Shown: piece after piece, positions 35,150 to 46,600 of the stretch
Numbering within the stretch: position 1 is the stretch's first letter
Layout of the letters: each line of letters begins with the position of its first letter
DNA from: Sapria himalayana
Taxonomy: Eukaryota; Streptophyta; Magnoliopsida; Malpighiales; Rafflesiaceae
Assembly: GCA_029783825.1 (NCBI GenBank)
Contig: JAREIK010000696.1
Coordinates: 1-64,000, forward strand
Direction: 5' to 3'
DNA: 64,000 bases
Program-made: the position numbers and the translations under genes
Notes under the pieces: model-generated
Database searches by the model: none
The model's input: the letters and a program-made list of their open reading frames with translations, nothing else
What the model was told of the DNA's origin: nothing

Positions 35150-36590
35150 TAATTCAAAATAGATATTAAAATTATATAATGATATTTCTGTTCTAGTGAT
35201 ATATCTAACCTTTCTATTGTTAGTACCAAAAAATATTTTAACCTTTATTAGCAAGTAGTCAAAAGAATCATATTGTCTAGTCATCCCTCCATGTCTTCTT
35301 CCTGCCTTATATTGATGGACCGACTTATAAGAAATAAGTTTTCTGCTCTATTTTGAGTTAGTCATAAAGTTGGGTCCATTCAAATTGTATTCTTCAAATG
35401 GATCCATCTCTTTCTTTTCTTATGACTCTAACCCATGAAATCAAATTATGCATCTTTATAGGTAGGGTGCTATCATTACATAAACTCTTCCTAGCAGAGC
35501 TCCTCTTGTGAATTATAATATCTTCCGATATCGTCACTCTAGTAGAAGTTTAGTTCTAATTTTCTTTTTTGTTTTCTAAACTGTTCTAATTTTATAGGCT
35601 TTTGTCTATTATCAATTTTGTTTGGTTGGTCTATTTTGTTATTAATTTTAGATTGGTTGTTTGTTTTGTTCTATCTAATTGTTGATTTTTTAAATTTTAG
35701 GTCTTTAAAGTACTAAGTCTAAATTAAATATCCGACTTTGTAGTAGTATAGATAGTATTTTGATGTATTAATGTATTACACACCACATTAGCTATTCGCT
35801 AAAGCTGGTCAGCGAATATAATGTATGTGTACCATATAAGTGAATCTATAAGAGAGGAAATTGAATCCAAACAGGAACTATGTAGTTGTTTTTTAATAGA
35901 TTTAAATTCGGTATCCATTTAAGAAGTATGATTTTCAAAGAGTTGATGTATATTATTCCTTTTAGCTAATTTTTTGAATTATCTGTCTCGTATGAAAATT
36001 GAATCATCACATGTCTCACCTTAACTTGATATAATTTAAATTTGCCAATTAAATTGACATTTATTTTGACAAATTTGATAATTTTTGATAATTAGATATT
36101 CCCATTCTAGGCATTTTCGACCATAGTAAAAGAGTACAGTTAACTTCTCTTCATAATCTTTTCCTTTGGATGAATTTGCTGGGATGCTTGTTCTTTAAAA
36201 TTTTGGATTGGGGTCCATGATTCATGTGGAACTCTTGATGTGGAATATCAAAGATCATTTTATATTTTTTGTTCAACTTTATGCTTAAGCTAATATTTTC
36301 TCTGTTAATTTTTTCATTCCTAGCTATATCATCCCTTCACACATTTTTGTTTCACTCTCATATCACATTCATGTGTTTTATCTATTTAATCCGTAAAACT
36401 CGACATGCCACGATAGAAAACGATATCCATTATTTTTTTTTTTGTTGATTGTCCATTTTCCTATTACTTTGTTCTTTCTCAACGAAATTGAATATGTTCT
36501 CTTTTTAATTGATGTGTTGAATCCTTTTGTTGATCTAGCATTGATTATCCTTTATTGCCTTAGTTATTTACTTTTTGAATTTGGCTCGTA
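35150..36590. other. Unassigned stretch, probably more LINE then unknown sequence
   Basis: 35150-35500 may hold the region upstream of the reverse transcriptase on the minus strand, but no clean block is readable. 35540-35740 is T-rich. 35740-36590 has ordinary complexity and no recognisable frame. It is not repeated elsewhere in the window. Confidence 0.3.
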
Positions 36591-37489
36591 CACTTTTTTG
36601 ATTTTTGATAATGAATAATCTTATGACTCGATGATGAATTCTATGTTTATTAGAATCTTATCGGTTTGGGCAAATTTGTATTACATTGATTTTTGATTTG
36701 CTAATTTTGTAAGCATAGATGATGACCTAATGGGTATTCTTGTGGGCTAGCCGGTAGTTTTGTAATTGTATTCTTTTTTGTTTGCTCAAACTTTCTTTTA
36801 TTTATTATACTTTCAATATATTAATTGGTTACTGATGTTTTTTTGTGTGTCTAACACACTATTATTTACAAATAAAAAAATTTACCATAATGAAAAAGTA
36901 TTCATCGTTATATGATGAAAAATATAATAAATAAATATAAAACATACTTAATAATACTTCAAAATTTTTGTCTCGAAATAACTTAAATACTTTAGCAAAC
37001 CCAAATACACCCTATAATTTTTCTTTTCTCTTTATTTTGGTGTTGATAATTTATTAGTAAATTACAAGTCCAATTAATATAATATCAAAATATAAATTAT
37101 CTGATTGTCATTTTAAACTATTAAAAGTTTTCTAATTGTTTTTAATTTTTAATAATTTAAATATGATACGAGTGAAATATAACTTATATATAGATGAATT
37201 TTAGTCAATATTTTTTATGTGACTTGTTTTTTTTTTGTTTTTTCGATGATTAAATCCTTGTTACATGCGTGGGCACACATAATAATTATAATATTAATTT
37301 TATATTTCTCCAAATTTTAGTGTTACTTTTCTTTTTACTGTGTTGTATTTTCTGGGCTACAATATATATATTTCATAGTGAAGAATCATGAAAAAGTTTA
37401 TATATTTTCAATTATAGTGATAACTGATTCTTATATCAATCAAACAAGCAATTAATTGAACAATTTATTTGAGTAGGAAGATATAAAAA

Positions 37490-37681
37490 GTGATTCTATC
37501 TGCTGTATTCATGATTAAACATAATATTGTAAATAAATTTAATTCTCATAAAGAAAAAAATATTGAGGATAGATTAAAGGTAACAACAACTAATATGAGG
37601 GAGTTATGGGATCTCTTAGTATTCCTGGACATTAAGAAAATATTATTGGCTCACAACAGATATAAGATATTTTATTTATGA
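37490..37681 (+). CDS. Unrecognised 63-codon frame, possible upstream exon
   Basis: The frame contains K-H-N-I-V-N-K-F-N-S-H-K-E-K-N-I-E-D-R, then N-M-R-E-L-W-D-L-L-V-F-L-D-I-K-K-I. The equivalent stretch at about 53380-53500 of fold-back copy 3 keeps the same order with stops. The opposite arm (about 38800-38960) carries it in reverse. The composition is gene-like for so AT-rich a region. I cannot name a family. It could equally be a chance open frame in repeat DNA. Confidence 0.25.
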   Translation: MILSAVFMIKHNIVNKFNSHKEKNIEDRLKVTTTNMRELWDLLVFLDIKKILLAHNRYKIFYL

Positions 37682-37933
37682 TGTAATTCAAAAATACTAT
37701 ATTCATTTATAAATTTTTATTTTAGTATTGATTATAATAACTTTTTAATTGTTTTGATTTTTTTCATCATGCAGGATTGAAATATCTTCCATTTATAATC
37801 ATTCTTTATTCTTGAGCTTGGACATGAGAAGTGTGTGAGGGTGCAAGTTATGCTTTTGTATCGATGTCAAACTCAAGAATTAAGATATGAATTTTAGGTG
37901 TAACCCATCAAAAATAAGTTTAAGTTAATCCAA

Positions 37934-38125
37934 ATGCATCTGAAATTTAGATTTTCTAGTTTATGTGATATTGAAAGTTGTTTTGATGAGGGAGAAGAGT
38001 TTGAAGATGATGAAGATAATAATTTTTATTTCATGAGATATATGCGTAATATTATTAAACATATGGATGATGTAAGAATATTAATTTTTTTTAATGAAAA
38101 TTTGTCAACTTATAATTATACTTAA
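37934..38125 (+). CDS. Unrecognised 63-codon frame in the fold-back arm
   Basis: The frame reads F-S-S-L-C-D-I-E-S-C-F-D-E-G-E-E-F, then acidic residues, then N-N-F-Y-F-M-R-Y-M-R-N-I-I-K-H-M-D-D-V. The same pattern (C-[FI]-D-x-x-E-E-F ... D-N-x-F-x-F-x-R-Y-x-x-N-[IV]-I-K-H) is readable in the opposite arm (about 38370-38500, minus) and in both arms of the other two fold-back copies. No signal peptide, membrane segment or known domain is seen. Upstream on the same strand, 37490-37681 is also open, and a T-rich tract ending in tgcag near 37773 could be a splice acceptor, so these may be two exons of one captured gene. Start codon chosen only because it is the first ATG; a real exon could begin earlier. 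Whether it is expressed is unknown. Confidence 0.3.
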   Translation: MHLKFRFSSLCDIESCFDEGEEFEDDEDNNFYFMRYMRNIIKHMDDVRILIFFNENLSTYNYT

Positions 38126-38164
38126 TTAAATGAAATAAGATATGAATTGATATTCTTCAATAAC

Positions 38165-38298
38165 AAAAAGATGTCGTTGAATGATGTGGAACTTGGATTT
38201 GAGGAAATTTAGCTTGGATTTATCGCAAAAATGTTTGTTATAAATCAAGTTCAAATTTCCTCCAATCCAAGTTCCACATCCTTCAACGACATCTTTTT
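38165..38298. repeat. Near-perfect palindromic centre of fold-back copy 2
   Basis: The segment 38165-38210 (aaaaagatgtcgttgaatga and onwards) and the segment 38253-38298 are reverse complements over about 46 bases with two or three mismatches, around a 42-base loop (38211-38252). The inner arm is better conserved than the outer arms. Confidence 0.9.
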
Positions 38299-38369
38299 AT
38301 TATTGAAGAATATCAAATCAAATCTTATTTTATTTAATTAAATATAATTATAAGTTTATATAAATTTTA

Positions 38370-38500
38370 TTAAAAAAAATTTTATTCATACCTCACATAT
38401 ATGTTTAATAACATTACACACATATCTCATGAAATAAAAATCATTATCTTCATAAGCTTTGAACTCTTCTACAACATCAATACAACCTTTGACATCACAT
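38370..38500 (-). pseudogene. Opposite-arm copy of the recurrent short frame
   Basis: On the minus strand from about 38500 it reads V-V-E-E-F-K-A-Y-E-D-N-D-F-Y-F-M-R-Y-V-C-N-V-I-K-H-I. The central F-x-F-M-R-Y block is kept, while the region after it has a stop. The plus-strand frame at 38459-38659 is its shadow. Confidence 0.4.
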
Positions 38501-39559
38501 AAAACTAGAATATTCAAGTTTCGGATACATTTCAATCAAGTTAAGCTTATTTTTGATGGGATACTTCTTAATTTTATCTCTCTTTTTTTTTGTTTTACAT
38601 CGATACATAAACATTGCTTGTACCATCACCACACTTCTCATGTCCAAGCTCAAAAATAAAGGATAATTATGAAAAGAAGATATTTTAATCTTGCTTGATG
38701 AAAAAAATCAGAATAATTAAAATTTTATTATCATCAATACTAAAATAAAAATTCATAAATGAATATATTATCTTTGAATTATATCAAAAATAAAATACTT
38801 ATATCTAATGGAAATTAATAACATTTTCACAAATGTTCAAAAATTCTAAGAGATTCTTCAACTCTCTCATGTTAGTTTTCGTTTCCTCCAATCTATCCTC
38901 AATATTTTTTAATTTATAATAATAAAATTTATTTTGAATATTATCCTTAATCATGGGTGTCGCAGAGAGAATCACTTTTTATATCTTTCCACTCAAAGAA
39001 TTATTTAAATTTTTTGTTTATTTTGATTGATATAAGAATAATTTATCATTGTAATAAAGATGTACAAATTCTTTATTAATTTTTCATTATGAAATATAAA
39101 TATTATAGTTCATAAAATATGTTATTATAAAATAAAGATTAACTTTAAAAATTTGGAGAAATTAAGAATTAATATTATAATTATTGTGTGAGTGTGTGTA
39201 TGGTTGTGCGCATGCATGTTATTATGGTATAATCATGAAAAAACATAAAAGACAAGTATGATAGAAAATATTGGCTAAAATTTATCTACATGTGATAATT
39301 TCATTAATATCATATTTAAATTATTAAAAATTAAAACTAATTAAAAAATTTTTTATAGTTTAAAATGATAATCCGATTAATTATATTTTGATATTATTTG
39401 AATTGGACTTCTATTTTGCTAGAAAATAAAAATTATATGGTATATTTGTATTGGTTCAAACTATTGGTGTTATTTTGAGACAACAATCTTGAACTAGTAT
39501 TAATTGTATTTTCTATTTATTTACTGTATTTTTCAAGATATAACACTCAAAAAAATAGG

Positions 39560-39880
39560 GAATATTTGGTATGGCTCATTTGGCCTGCAATAGGGAAGAT
39601 TCGTGCTTGGCCGTCCCGAGTCATGCCTAGTTAAACTATTTTTAAATTTTAGTTTTATATTTTTGCAAAATAAAAATTTCCCAAACAAAAAAAATAATTT
39701 GTAAGTATAATATCAAAATGAAATAATATAAAATCATGCATAACTAACAATAATCAAAATACAAAAAATATATTATATTATATGAAAAAAAATAATCCAA
39801 AACAACAAGTGTTTTGAGTTATCATTATCAATATATGTTTGTAGTATAGTATAATAGTGTGAATTTTGATATAAATTATC
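39560..39880 (-). other. hAT 3' subterminal region of the minus-strand relic
   Basis: A short GC-rich patch (39570-39640) contains cgtcccgagtcatgcctagt, whose complement resembles the motif at 32773-32800 beside the plus-strand hAT relic. The remainder is AT-rich and corresponds to the tail downstream of the transposase frame. The fold-back element ends within about 12 bases of this patch, so one of them interrupted the other. Confidence 0.45.
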
Positions 39881-39889
39881 ATCGTAATA

Positions 39890-41345
39890 TATGTTTTTAA
39901 AGGTATTATTAGTATTGGTCTCAATATCTTTGATCTCGATGTCTCATCAGTTGTTATATACTAATAGTTCTTTCACTTTATCTTGAATGTTAAATTTTAA
40001 ATATTTCCTCTCCTTTAAGTATGTAAGTGCTTATATGATATTAGATCGTTGTTTTGATCTTTTTATCCTAGATAATATTAGCTACTATATAAAAAATAAG
40101 ATCTTGATGTTATGCTAGATAATGAATGAGTTAGTAGATTACATGTCATCTTTGATAATGCATGTTATATAGTTTAATATGATTTTTCCCAACTCAATAT
40201 TTAAATTATTATTATTATTATTATTGTGTGAAGAGATGAAACAATAATTACTATTTAAGTAACAAGAGTTTGATTTTATTTGATGAATTATTTAACTGCT
40301 TGTCCTTAACTAACTGAATGAAAAAAACACAATCTTTAAATACGTGTCAATGTTCATATTTGAAGTCTTGCTATAATTATTATATCTAGTATCGTAATAT
40401 GCAAATATGTTATTTAATTTTTTATGAATAAAATTTTCATGTTCTTCTACTTTATTTATGCAAGTAAAAATATATATCTTGAAATATTTTTTACTCATTT
40501 CACCATAGTCATAAGATCTTTATCTAGCCAATCAAATTTGATTTGGAATATGTGACCAATATTTTAAATATTTGATTTTTATCTCAACAACTATGATACT
40601 GAATATATGAAATCCTCTATGTTTGTTAAACATAATAACAATATCATGTACACACTTAAGTACAATGTAAGTGGTCTGGGTAGGCATTGACGGATACATA
40701 TTGTTTTATAAAAAATCTTAATGAATTTTATAAAAGAAATTTATATATTTAATTTTGAATTATCAATTATAAGTTTGTTATTCTTATTATTGACATAGTC
40801 AGATATCACATGTTGATAGATAATGCATTACTCTAACATAAAATATGCATAATTTTAATTATCTGTCACATTTGTTTAGAATTTTTTAAGTCATATTAAC
40901 AAATCGATACTGCTAAATTCTTTTTGTCTTCTAGCAATTCTTATATATTTTAGTGAATTTCTTATTTAATATAAAGCTAGAGAAATAATTTTTATTCTCA
41001 ATTATACTAAGTTAATTACGTGATACAAATATTTAACATGAAAAATTTTATTTAATAGCTCCTCTATAATAGTTCTTACAAATATATTGATGTTTTCTTC
41101 ATTATTGAAAATATCATCAAAAGTTATACTAAATATTTTTTTCTAAGTATTATATTATTTAAAATTTTTGTTATACATTCATATATATAGTCGTATTTTT
41201 TTGAGGATGGATAATCACATGAAATTCTAAAATATTATTTTTATGTTTTTATTTTAAATCTACTTAGTAGGCCGTGAGGTATATGAATGATGCACAATCA
41301 TGACTAGCCAAGATAATGAATATCACATAAATCAATGTACTATAT
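39890..41345 (-). pseudogene. hAT (Ac/RICESLEEPER-like) transposase relic, best preserved
   Basis: Read from high to low coordinates, one frame runs with few stops for about 480 bases. Near 41290: C-A-S-F-I-Y-L-T-A-Y. From 41210: I-L-E-F-H-V-I-I-H-P, then Y-E-C-I-T-K-I-L. From 41130: S-I-T-F-D-D-I-F-N-N-E-E, then I-F-H-V-K-Y-L-Y-H-V-I-N-L-V, then I-R-N-S-L-K-Y-I-R. These match, in order, the hAT core (T-A-H-Y, I-L-N-F, I-F-S-I-T-x-D-N-A-S-x-N with its catalytic Asp, F-H-V-R-C-x-x-H-I-L-N-L, I-R-x-S-x-K-Y-V). Further on, near 40570, E-I-K-I-K-Y-L-K-Y-W is the K-Y-W block, and 40310-40498 continues with the DUF4413-like stretch (K-Y-F-K-I-Y-I-F, E-E-H, L-N-N-I-F). The C-terminal dimerisation part is only weakly visible near 39900-40000. 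The BED zinc finger is absent. At least five stops: dead. Confidence 0.8.
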
Positions 41346-41439
41346 TTTTTGAATTTATTAATTATTAATTATTTTTTAAATTCATAATATTTTATTATTT
41401 CGATTTTAGTAATTGACTTAGAAATTCTATTATATGCAG

Positions 41440-41616
41440 GGTGAAAGTGAGTCTTCATAATTTTGATTATCATAGGATCATCAGAAATTCTAATTAGAAA
41501 ATTCTTGAAAGACTCATTTGATATTTGTTCAATTGGGTTTATGTTAGATTTAATATATTGTATTTTTTCATGTATTAATTGAAATATCTCTTGAAAGGAC
41601 TAAAATCACATGTACT

Positions 41617-41681
<65 letters not shown>

Positions 41682-42780
41682 CACTAATATAATGTATTGA
41701 TTTTTTTTGAAATTATTATAATTTTTATTTTTTAATATCTTAATAAATTCATATAATTGAAGATTGTCTAATTTTATGTTTTTTAGGTAAATAAGCTTGA
41801 GTTGAGACTATTGGGGAGAGGCTAGAAAAAATTTTAGATCTCCCCCCTTATCTTCTCTTCGTAGTAGTTTGTAGTACAAGTTAATGCTTACTTTTTATTA
41901 AAATTTTAGTAAAATATACCCAAATAATCTTTTTGGATTTTTTGAATAGAGTATTGCCAGAATCTCAACAAAAATCTTTTAAGCGATATCTCAAAAGAAG
42001 AGAATCAATTAATCAATTAATTGATTTCAAATATAATTCTTTGAAATTAATTTTTTGAATAGAGTGAATCACAAGAGAATCAATTAATCAATCCCAAAAT
42101 TAGATTCAAATAGAAGTTGAATACTTCACTTGGTTGGCACGGTTCTTTTGCGAGGAATAACATAAAAAAATATGGATGACCACACCCCTTTGCTGCTATT
42201 GAATAGTGTGGAGGGCAATAAATAACATGGTTTTTGACAATCAGATGTCTTATGTTTAAAAGATGAAAATCTCTCTTTTTTTCATTTTCTCAGGTCTTGG
42301 CCCATTATAATTTTAAATTTTGAGCATGTGCAAATAACTAATTTTTTTTGTTTAGTGAATAGATTGAATATCTTTGTAATTTCTATAAAGTCTTGAGGTT
42401 CATGTGGCGTATTTATTGTACATTATTAAGATATTTTTATGTTTTCTTTGTTTTTTTTAATTTTAAATATAAATTATCACTTTACTTATTAAAAAAATTA
42501 AGTTTAGTTTAAGTTATTATAAAAGGTGAGGTTGCTTGCCTCCATGATATCATTATTCAAGAAAGGAATAGGGTTGCTTTTTAGTTTTGATAATGAATTG
42601 TCTTTTAGCTACTTGATTAATTCTATGTTTATTAGTAACTTATGGCTTTGGGCCAATTTGTATTGTATTTATATTTGATTTTCTTATTTTGTAGGTAAAG
42701 ATGGTAGGTGTTCTTATTCGCTAGTAGGTAGTTTTATAATTGTGTTCTTTTTTGTTTGCTCAAGTTTTTTTTTTAGTATA
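41440..42780. repeat. Rearranged copy of the AT-rich block and fold-back outer arm
   Basis: 41440-41830 matches 4190-4590 in the same orientation, including the conserved aattcatataattgaagat. 41830-42110 matches 56175-56400 in reverse complement, and 42110-42780 matches 55510-56160 in reverse complement (ttggttggcacggttctttt against the complement near 56140). It stops abruptly near 42780. No coding sequence is recognised. Confidence 0.7.
41619..41679. repeat. (TA)n microsatellite, ~30 units
   Basis: An uninterrupted 61-base TA run, the longest pure TA tract in the window. The equivalent place at about 4440 has no such run, so it expanded in this copy only. Confidence 0.95.
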
Positions 42781-43046
42781 ATTCTAATCAAGGATCAAAA
42801 TATCGGTAAATGTGGATATATCAGTAATTTGATTTTATGGATATTTTCAGAATTATCGATAAATATCAGTGGATATTTTTACAAATAATTTCGAAAAAGA
42901 TAAAATTAAATAAAAATTTGGAAAATTCTTATTTTTAAAAAAAAATGACAAAAAAAAGTAAAATATACATGAGTTAATTAATATTAAATGAGATATATCA
43001 ATTAAATAATGTAATATAGATAATGAAAAAAAAACAAAATATTAGA
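42780..43046. other. Unassigned stretch with repeated TATC(A/G)GT motifs
   Basis: atatcggtaaatgtggatat, atatcagtaattt, and ttatcgataaatatcagtgg repeat a short theme between 42795 and 42880, then A-rich sequence follows. It is a small unidentified repeat between two rearrangement breakpoints. Nothing else is seen. Confidence 0.35.
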
Positions 43047-43645
43047 TTGCAAACAATTTCCAAAAAAAAAATAGATTTTACTACAAAGTAAAAGTCAAAG
43101 CTAATAAGATTGCAAAACTACAAAATTTACTTGAAATAAAAAATCAAGATTTCCAATCACGTATTTAGGCTGTCCTCTATTCAAAAAAAAAATAATAAGA
43201 ATAAATATTCTGAAAATATTCTTACAAAATTTCAAAATAAAAATGAAAAATTGTCAAATAAATTATTATCCAATATTAGAAAAAAAAATTAATTAAACAC
43301 GTCATTGCCTCAATTCCGATATATCTAATTTAAGCGATCAAATTGTCTATTACGATTATTACGATTATAAAAAGATATATGCCTGAATACTTATGGGATC
43401 ATTGAAAATATTTATAAGATTAGAGATAAATGAAACAGACAAATTTATTTAAGACGAGAGAAAATATAGAATGTGATTCAAATAAATAAGAGATATATCA
43501 AGAGGTGAAAGTAAAATTATGATAAAAAGTTCGTACTAAGTAGTCTTTCATCGATAAATTTTTAAGGCACATATATTATGGTCTAAGATTTCCCAGAATA
43601 GAGAAGAGATATATAGATACCCAAACATAAACAAAAAAAAGTGTT
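43047..43645 (+). pseudogene. Inverted duplicate of the LINE ORF2 thumb segment
   Basis: Nearly identical, in reverse complement, to 33907-34508; by eye only scattered differences over 600 bases. Read on the plus strand it begins N-N-F-Q-K-K-K-I-D-F, as does the LINE relic just after its Y-x-D-D block. It has no reverse transcriptase core of its own. Both edges are breakpoints: the left at gcaaacaatttcc, the right at gtgttaaacaa followed directly by (TG)n. Confidence 0.85.
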
Positions 43646-43648
43646 AAA

Positions 43649-43651
<3 letters not shown>

Positions 43652-43687
<36 letters not shown>
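43652..43687. repeat. (TG)n microsatellite at a rearrangement junction
   Basis: Eighteen tg units, the partner of the (AC)n at 15897-15934. LINE sequence starts within ten bases on its left. Confidence 0.95.
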
Positions 43688-43691
<4 letters not shown>

Positions 43692-46600
43692 GTTTATAAA
43701 TGAATCTATGTATTAACTAAAATATATTCATGTGTATATGCATATAAACTATTGTGTGTGTGTGTGTTTTAATTACAAGCATATTACTATATATTTATAC
43801 GTATATTTATAATTACATATATACATGTTAATTTTCTTGAAGTGGTAACATTATCTCATCTTAGCTTGAAAAATTCAGCCCAAATGGACTAGGATACGAA
43901 CCATTGATCCCCATGGTAAGATTCCTAAATGCACATGTCACCCATCACTTTATTTTAGTTCTCTCTATTAATTAAACCCCATTAACATTTAATTTTGAAT
44001 AAAATTCTTTTCCCCATGGTTATCATAAACTAGTATCATTAAAATCTATCAAGAATAGACATCTCTTCATATTTCCTAGATGCACCCTATCAATTTTTGA
44101 GCTATGGCTACTACCAAAACTTAAAATATTTAGCTTCTATAGCAACCTATCTTATATATCTCATCATAGCTTGGCACATTTGCTATGAGGAATCAAACAT
44201 ATATTATAAAATAGAATAATGTACAAGAGAAGGAAGAAATGTCATTGCTACCATACAAAACTAATAAAATCAAATCCAAAACATAGAGAAAAAAAATATT
44301 GCTCAAATTATTGTCTTCCTCACATAAGATGAAGGAAAACAAATCTTTATCATCAAGTTTTTGCCAAATTATTATTGAATACGAGCCTTACTTCCCATCA
44401 AACAAAATATCATAATCTTTGCTATTTGAAATCAATATTTGGATAATACCCAAATAAACTTGTGTAGTGACAAAATTAAAAGGTAAATGTCATAATTTTA
44501 TTTTGAAAGTTCTATAACATGTTGGCAAAAAAATTGTTTATAAATGAATCTACTTTTGCAATAAAAATTAATAAATCACAAAAAATATTATAAGATACTC
44601 TACAACAATATGCATATATGTATATATATACAATAGTCTATAAATAAATGTAGGTATGTATTAAAATATATGCATGTGTGTGTGTGTGTGTTTACAATAG
44701 TCTATAAATTTACTATATTTATATGCAATTACATGGAAACTACTATTCATGTGTGTGTGTGTGTGTGTGTGTGTATTTAAATATATACATAGTAAGATTC
44801 TTAAAGATAGCAGCTTCTAACTCATCCATACTTGAAAATCTAGCCGCTTCAGACTAGAACACTAATCAATAATCCCAATGGTAAGAATTTGAAAGGTAAT
44901 ATCATATCTCACTTTATTTTAGTTCTCCTTATTAAACAAACCCCATTGACCTTAATTTTTCTATAAATCATCTTTTTCCTTATGGTATCATAAACTAGTC
45001 TCACAGACACTTGACAAGAATATACCTCTCTGCATCCCTCCAAGATGCTCCTTCTCAATTCTTGAGATAAAGCTTCCGCCAAAATCTTAAACGATTTAAC
45101 TTCTAAGGCAATCTATTTCATACATCCCACTATAGTTTGGCTCCATCAATTTTCTATCAGAGATTAAAACATATCTTAAATAATAGAAAAAGTACAAGAG
45201 AAGGAAGCGATGTCATTCCTACCATAAAAAAACATGTAGAACCAAATCAAAAACTAGGTAATACAAACTGTTATTCAATTAAAAACTAAAATTAAAAGAA
45301 CCCTACTAACAATCACATTTGGCACCACATTTTCTATCAGAAATCAAAACATATATTAAATAATAAAAGAAAGAACAAGAGAAGGAAGAGACATCCTTCC
45401 TTCCATAAAAAAACTTGTAAAACCAAACCTAAAACTAGGAGATTTAAACTATTATTCAATTAAAAATTAAAAATGAACGGAGAAACCTACGAACAATCAC
45501 ATTTGCTACTATAACATAACCAAGTTGACTACTATAAGGATTTAAGTATTATAATAATTAAAAGAAATATGCAAATCTCATCAAAAAATTTGTGAAATTT
45601 GAGAATAAATCGACCATCTCAGACAACATTTTTGTTTTTGTTTTGCATCTATTAAGAAACTGAAGTGTATTTATCATATACAAACAAATGTATTTTTGGA
45701 GGAGCAAAATATTCCAAGCTTGTGAGCAGATACATGTTCTTGTCTTCCTCATGTATGTTGAAAGAATACATATTTACATTATCAAGTTTTTCTAAATAAT
45801 TATTGAATGTGAGACTCTCTCCCTATCATACAAAACACTTCGATCTTCGATATTTGAAATCAGTATTTGTATAACACTTGAATACACTGGAGTAGTGATA
45901 AAATTAAAGGATAAATCTAATAGTTTTATTTCAAAACCTAATTTTCTATAACATGTAGAAAAACAAAAGTTCCTCAAAAAGATATACGTTTTCAATAAAA
46001 ATTAATTAATCACAAAAAAATATTATACGATACATGATAACAATGTGAATATATGTATATATAGAATAGCATATAAATAAATGTACGTATAAACTAAAAT
46101 ATATACATGTATATAAGCATACAAACTATTCTATGTGAATATATATATATATCTATATATAATTAATTAATTAATTAAGTGTATACTACTATTTATTTAT
46201 ATGTACATATGTAATTACATATATACATGATAAGATTTTTAAAGTTGGCAGTATCTACCTTATCCAAGCTTGAAAAATCCAGCCCCTTTGAACGATGATA
46301 CTAATAATCAATTCTTATGGTTAGATTTTGAAAGGCATGTGTTACACCTCACTTTATTTAATTTCTCTCTATTAACCAAACCCTATTAACCATAATTATT
46401 AAATAAATCATTCTTTCCCATATGGTATCATAAACCAGCCTCACCAAAACTTATCAAGAATAGGCCCATCTAAATACCTTATAAATGTATTTTCTCAATT
46501 TTTGAGATACAACTTCCACCAAATTCTTAAAAGATTAGCTTCAAAGGTAAACTAACTCTTACATCCCATCATATCTTGGCACCAACATATTTGCTATCAG

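Larger units (their letters stand above)
36590..39548. mobile_element. Fold-back element, copy 2 (central, best palindrome)
   Basis: The inverted arms meet at about 38231. They run outwards for about 1.32 kb each, to 36907 on the left and 39548 on the right, where homology between arms stops. The left flank 36590-36907 still matches the family (compare 52490-52800). The right end is abruptly joined to hAT subterminal sequence. Paired landmarks: atattattggctcacaac near 37640 against its complement near 38800, and the Glu-rich reading frame in both arms. A transcript through this region could form a stem of more than a kilobase with mismatches. Confidence 0.75.
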
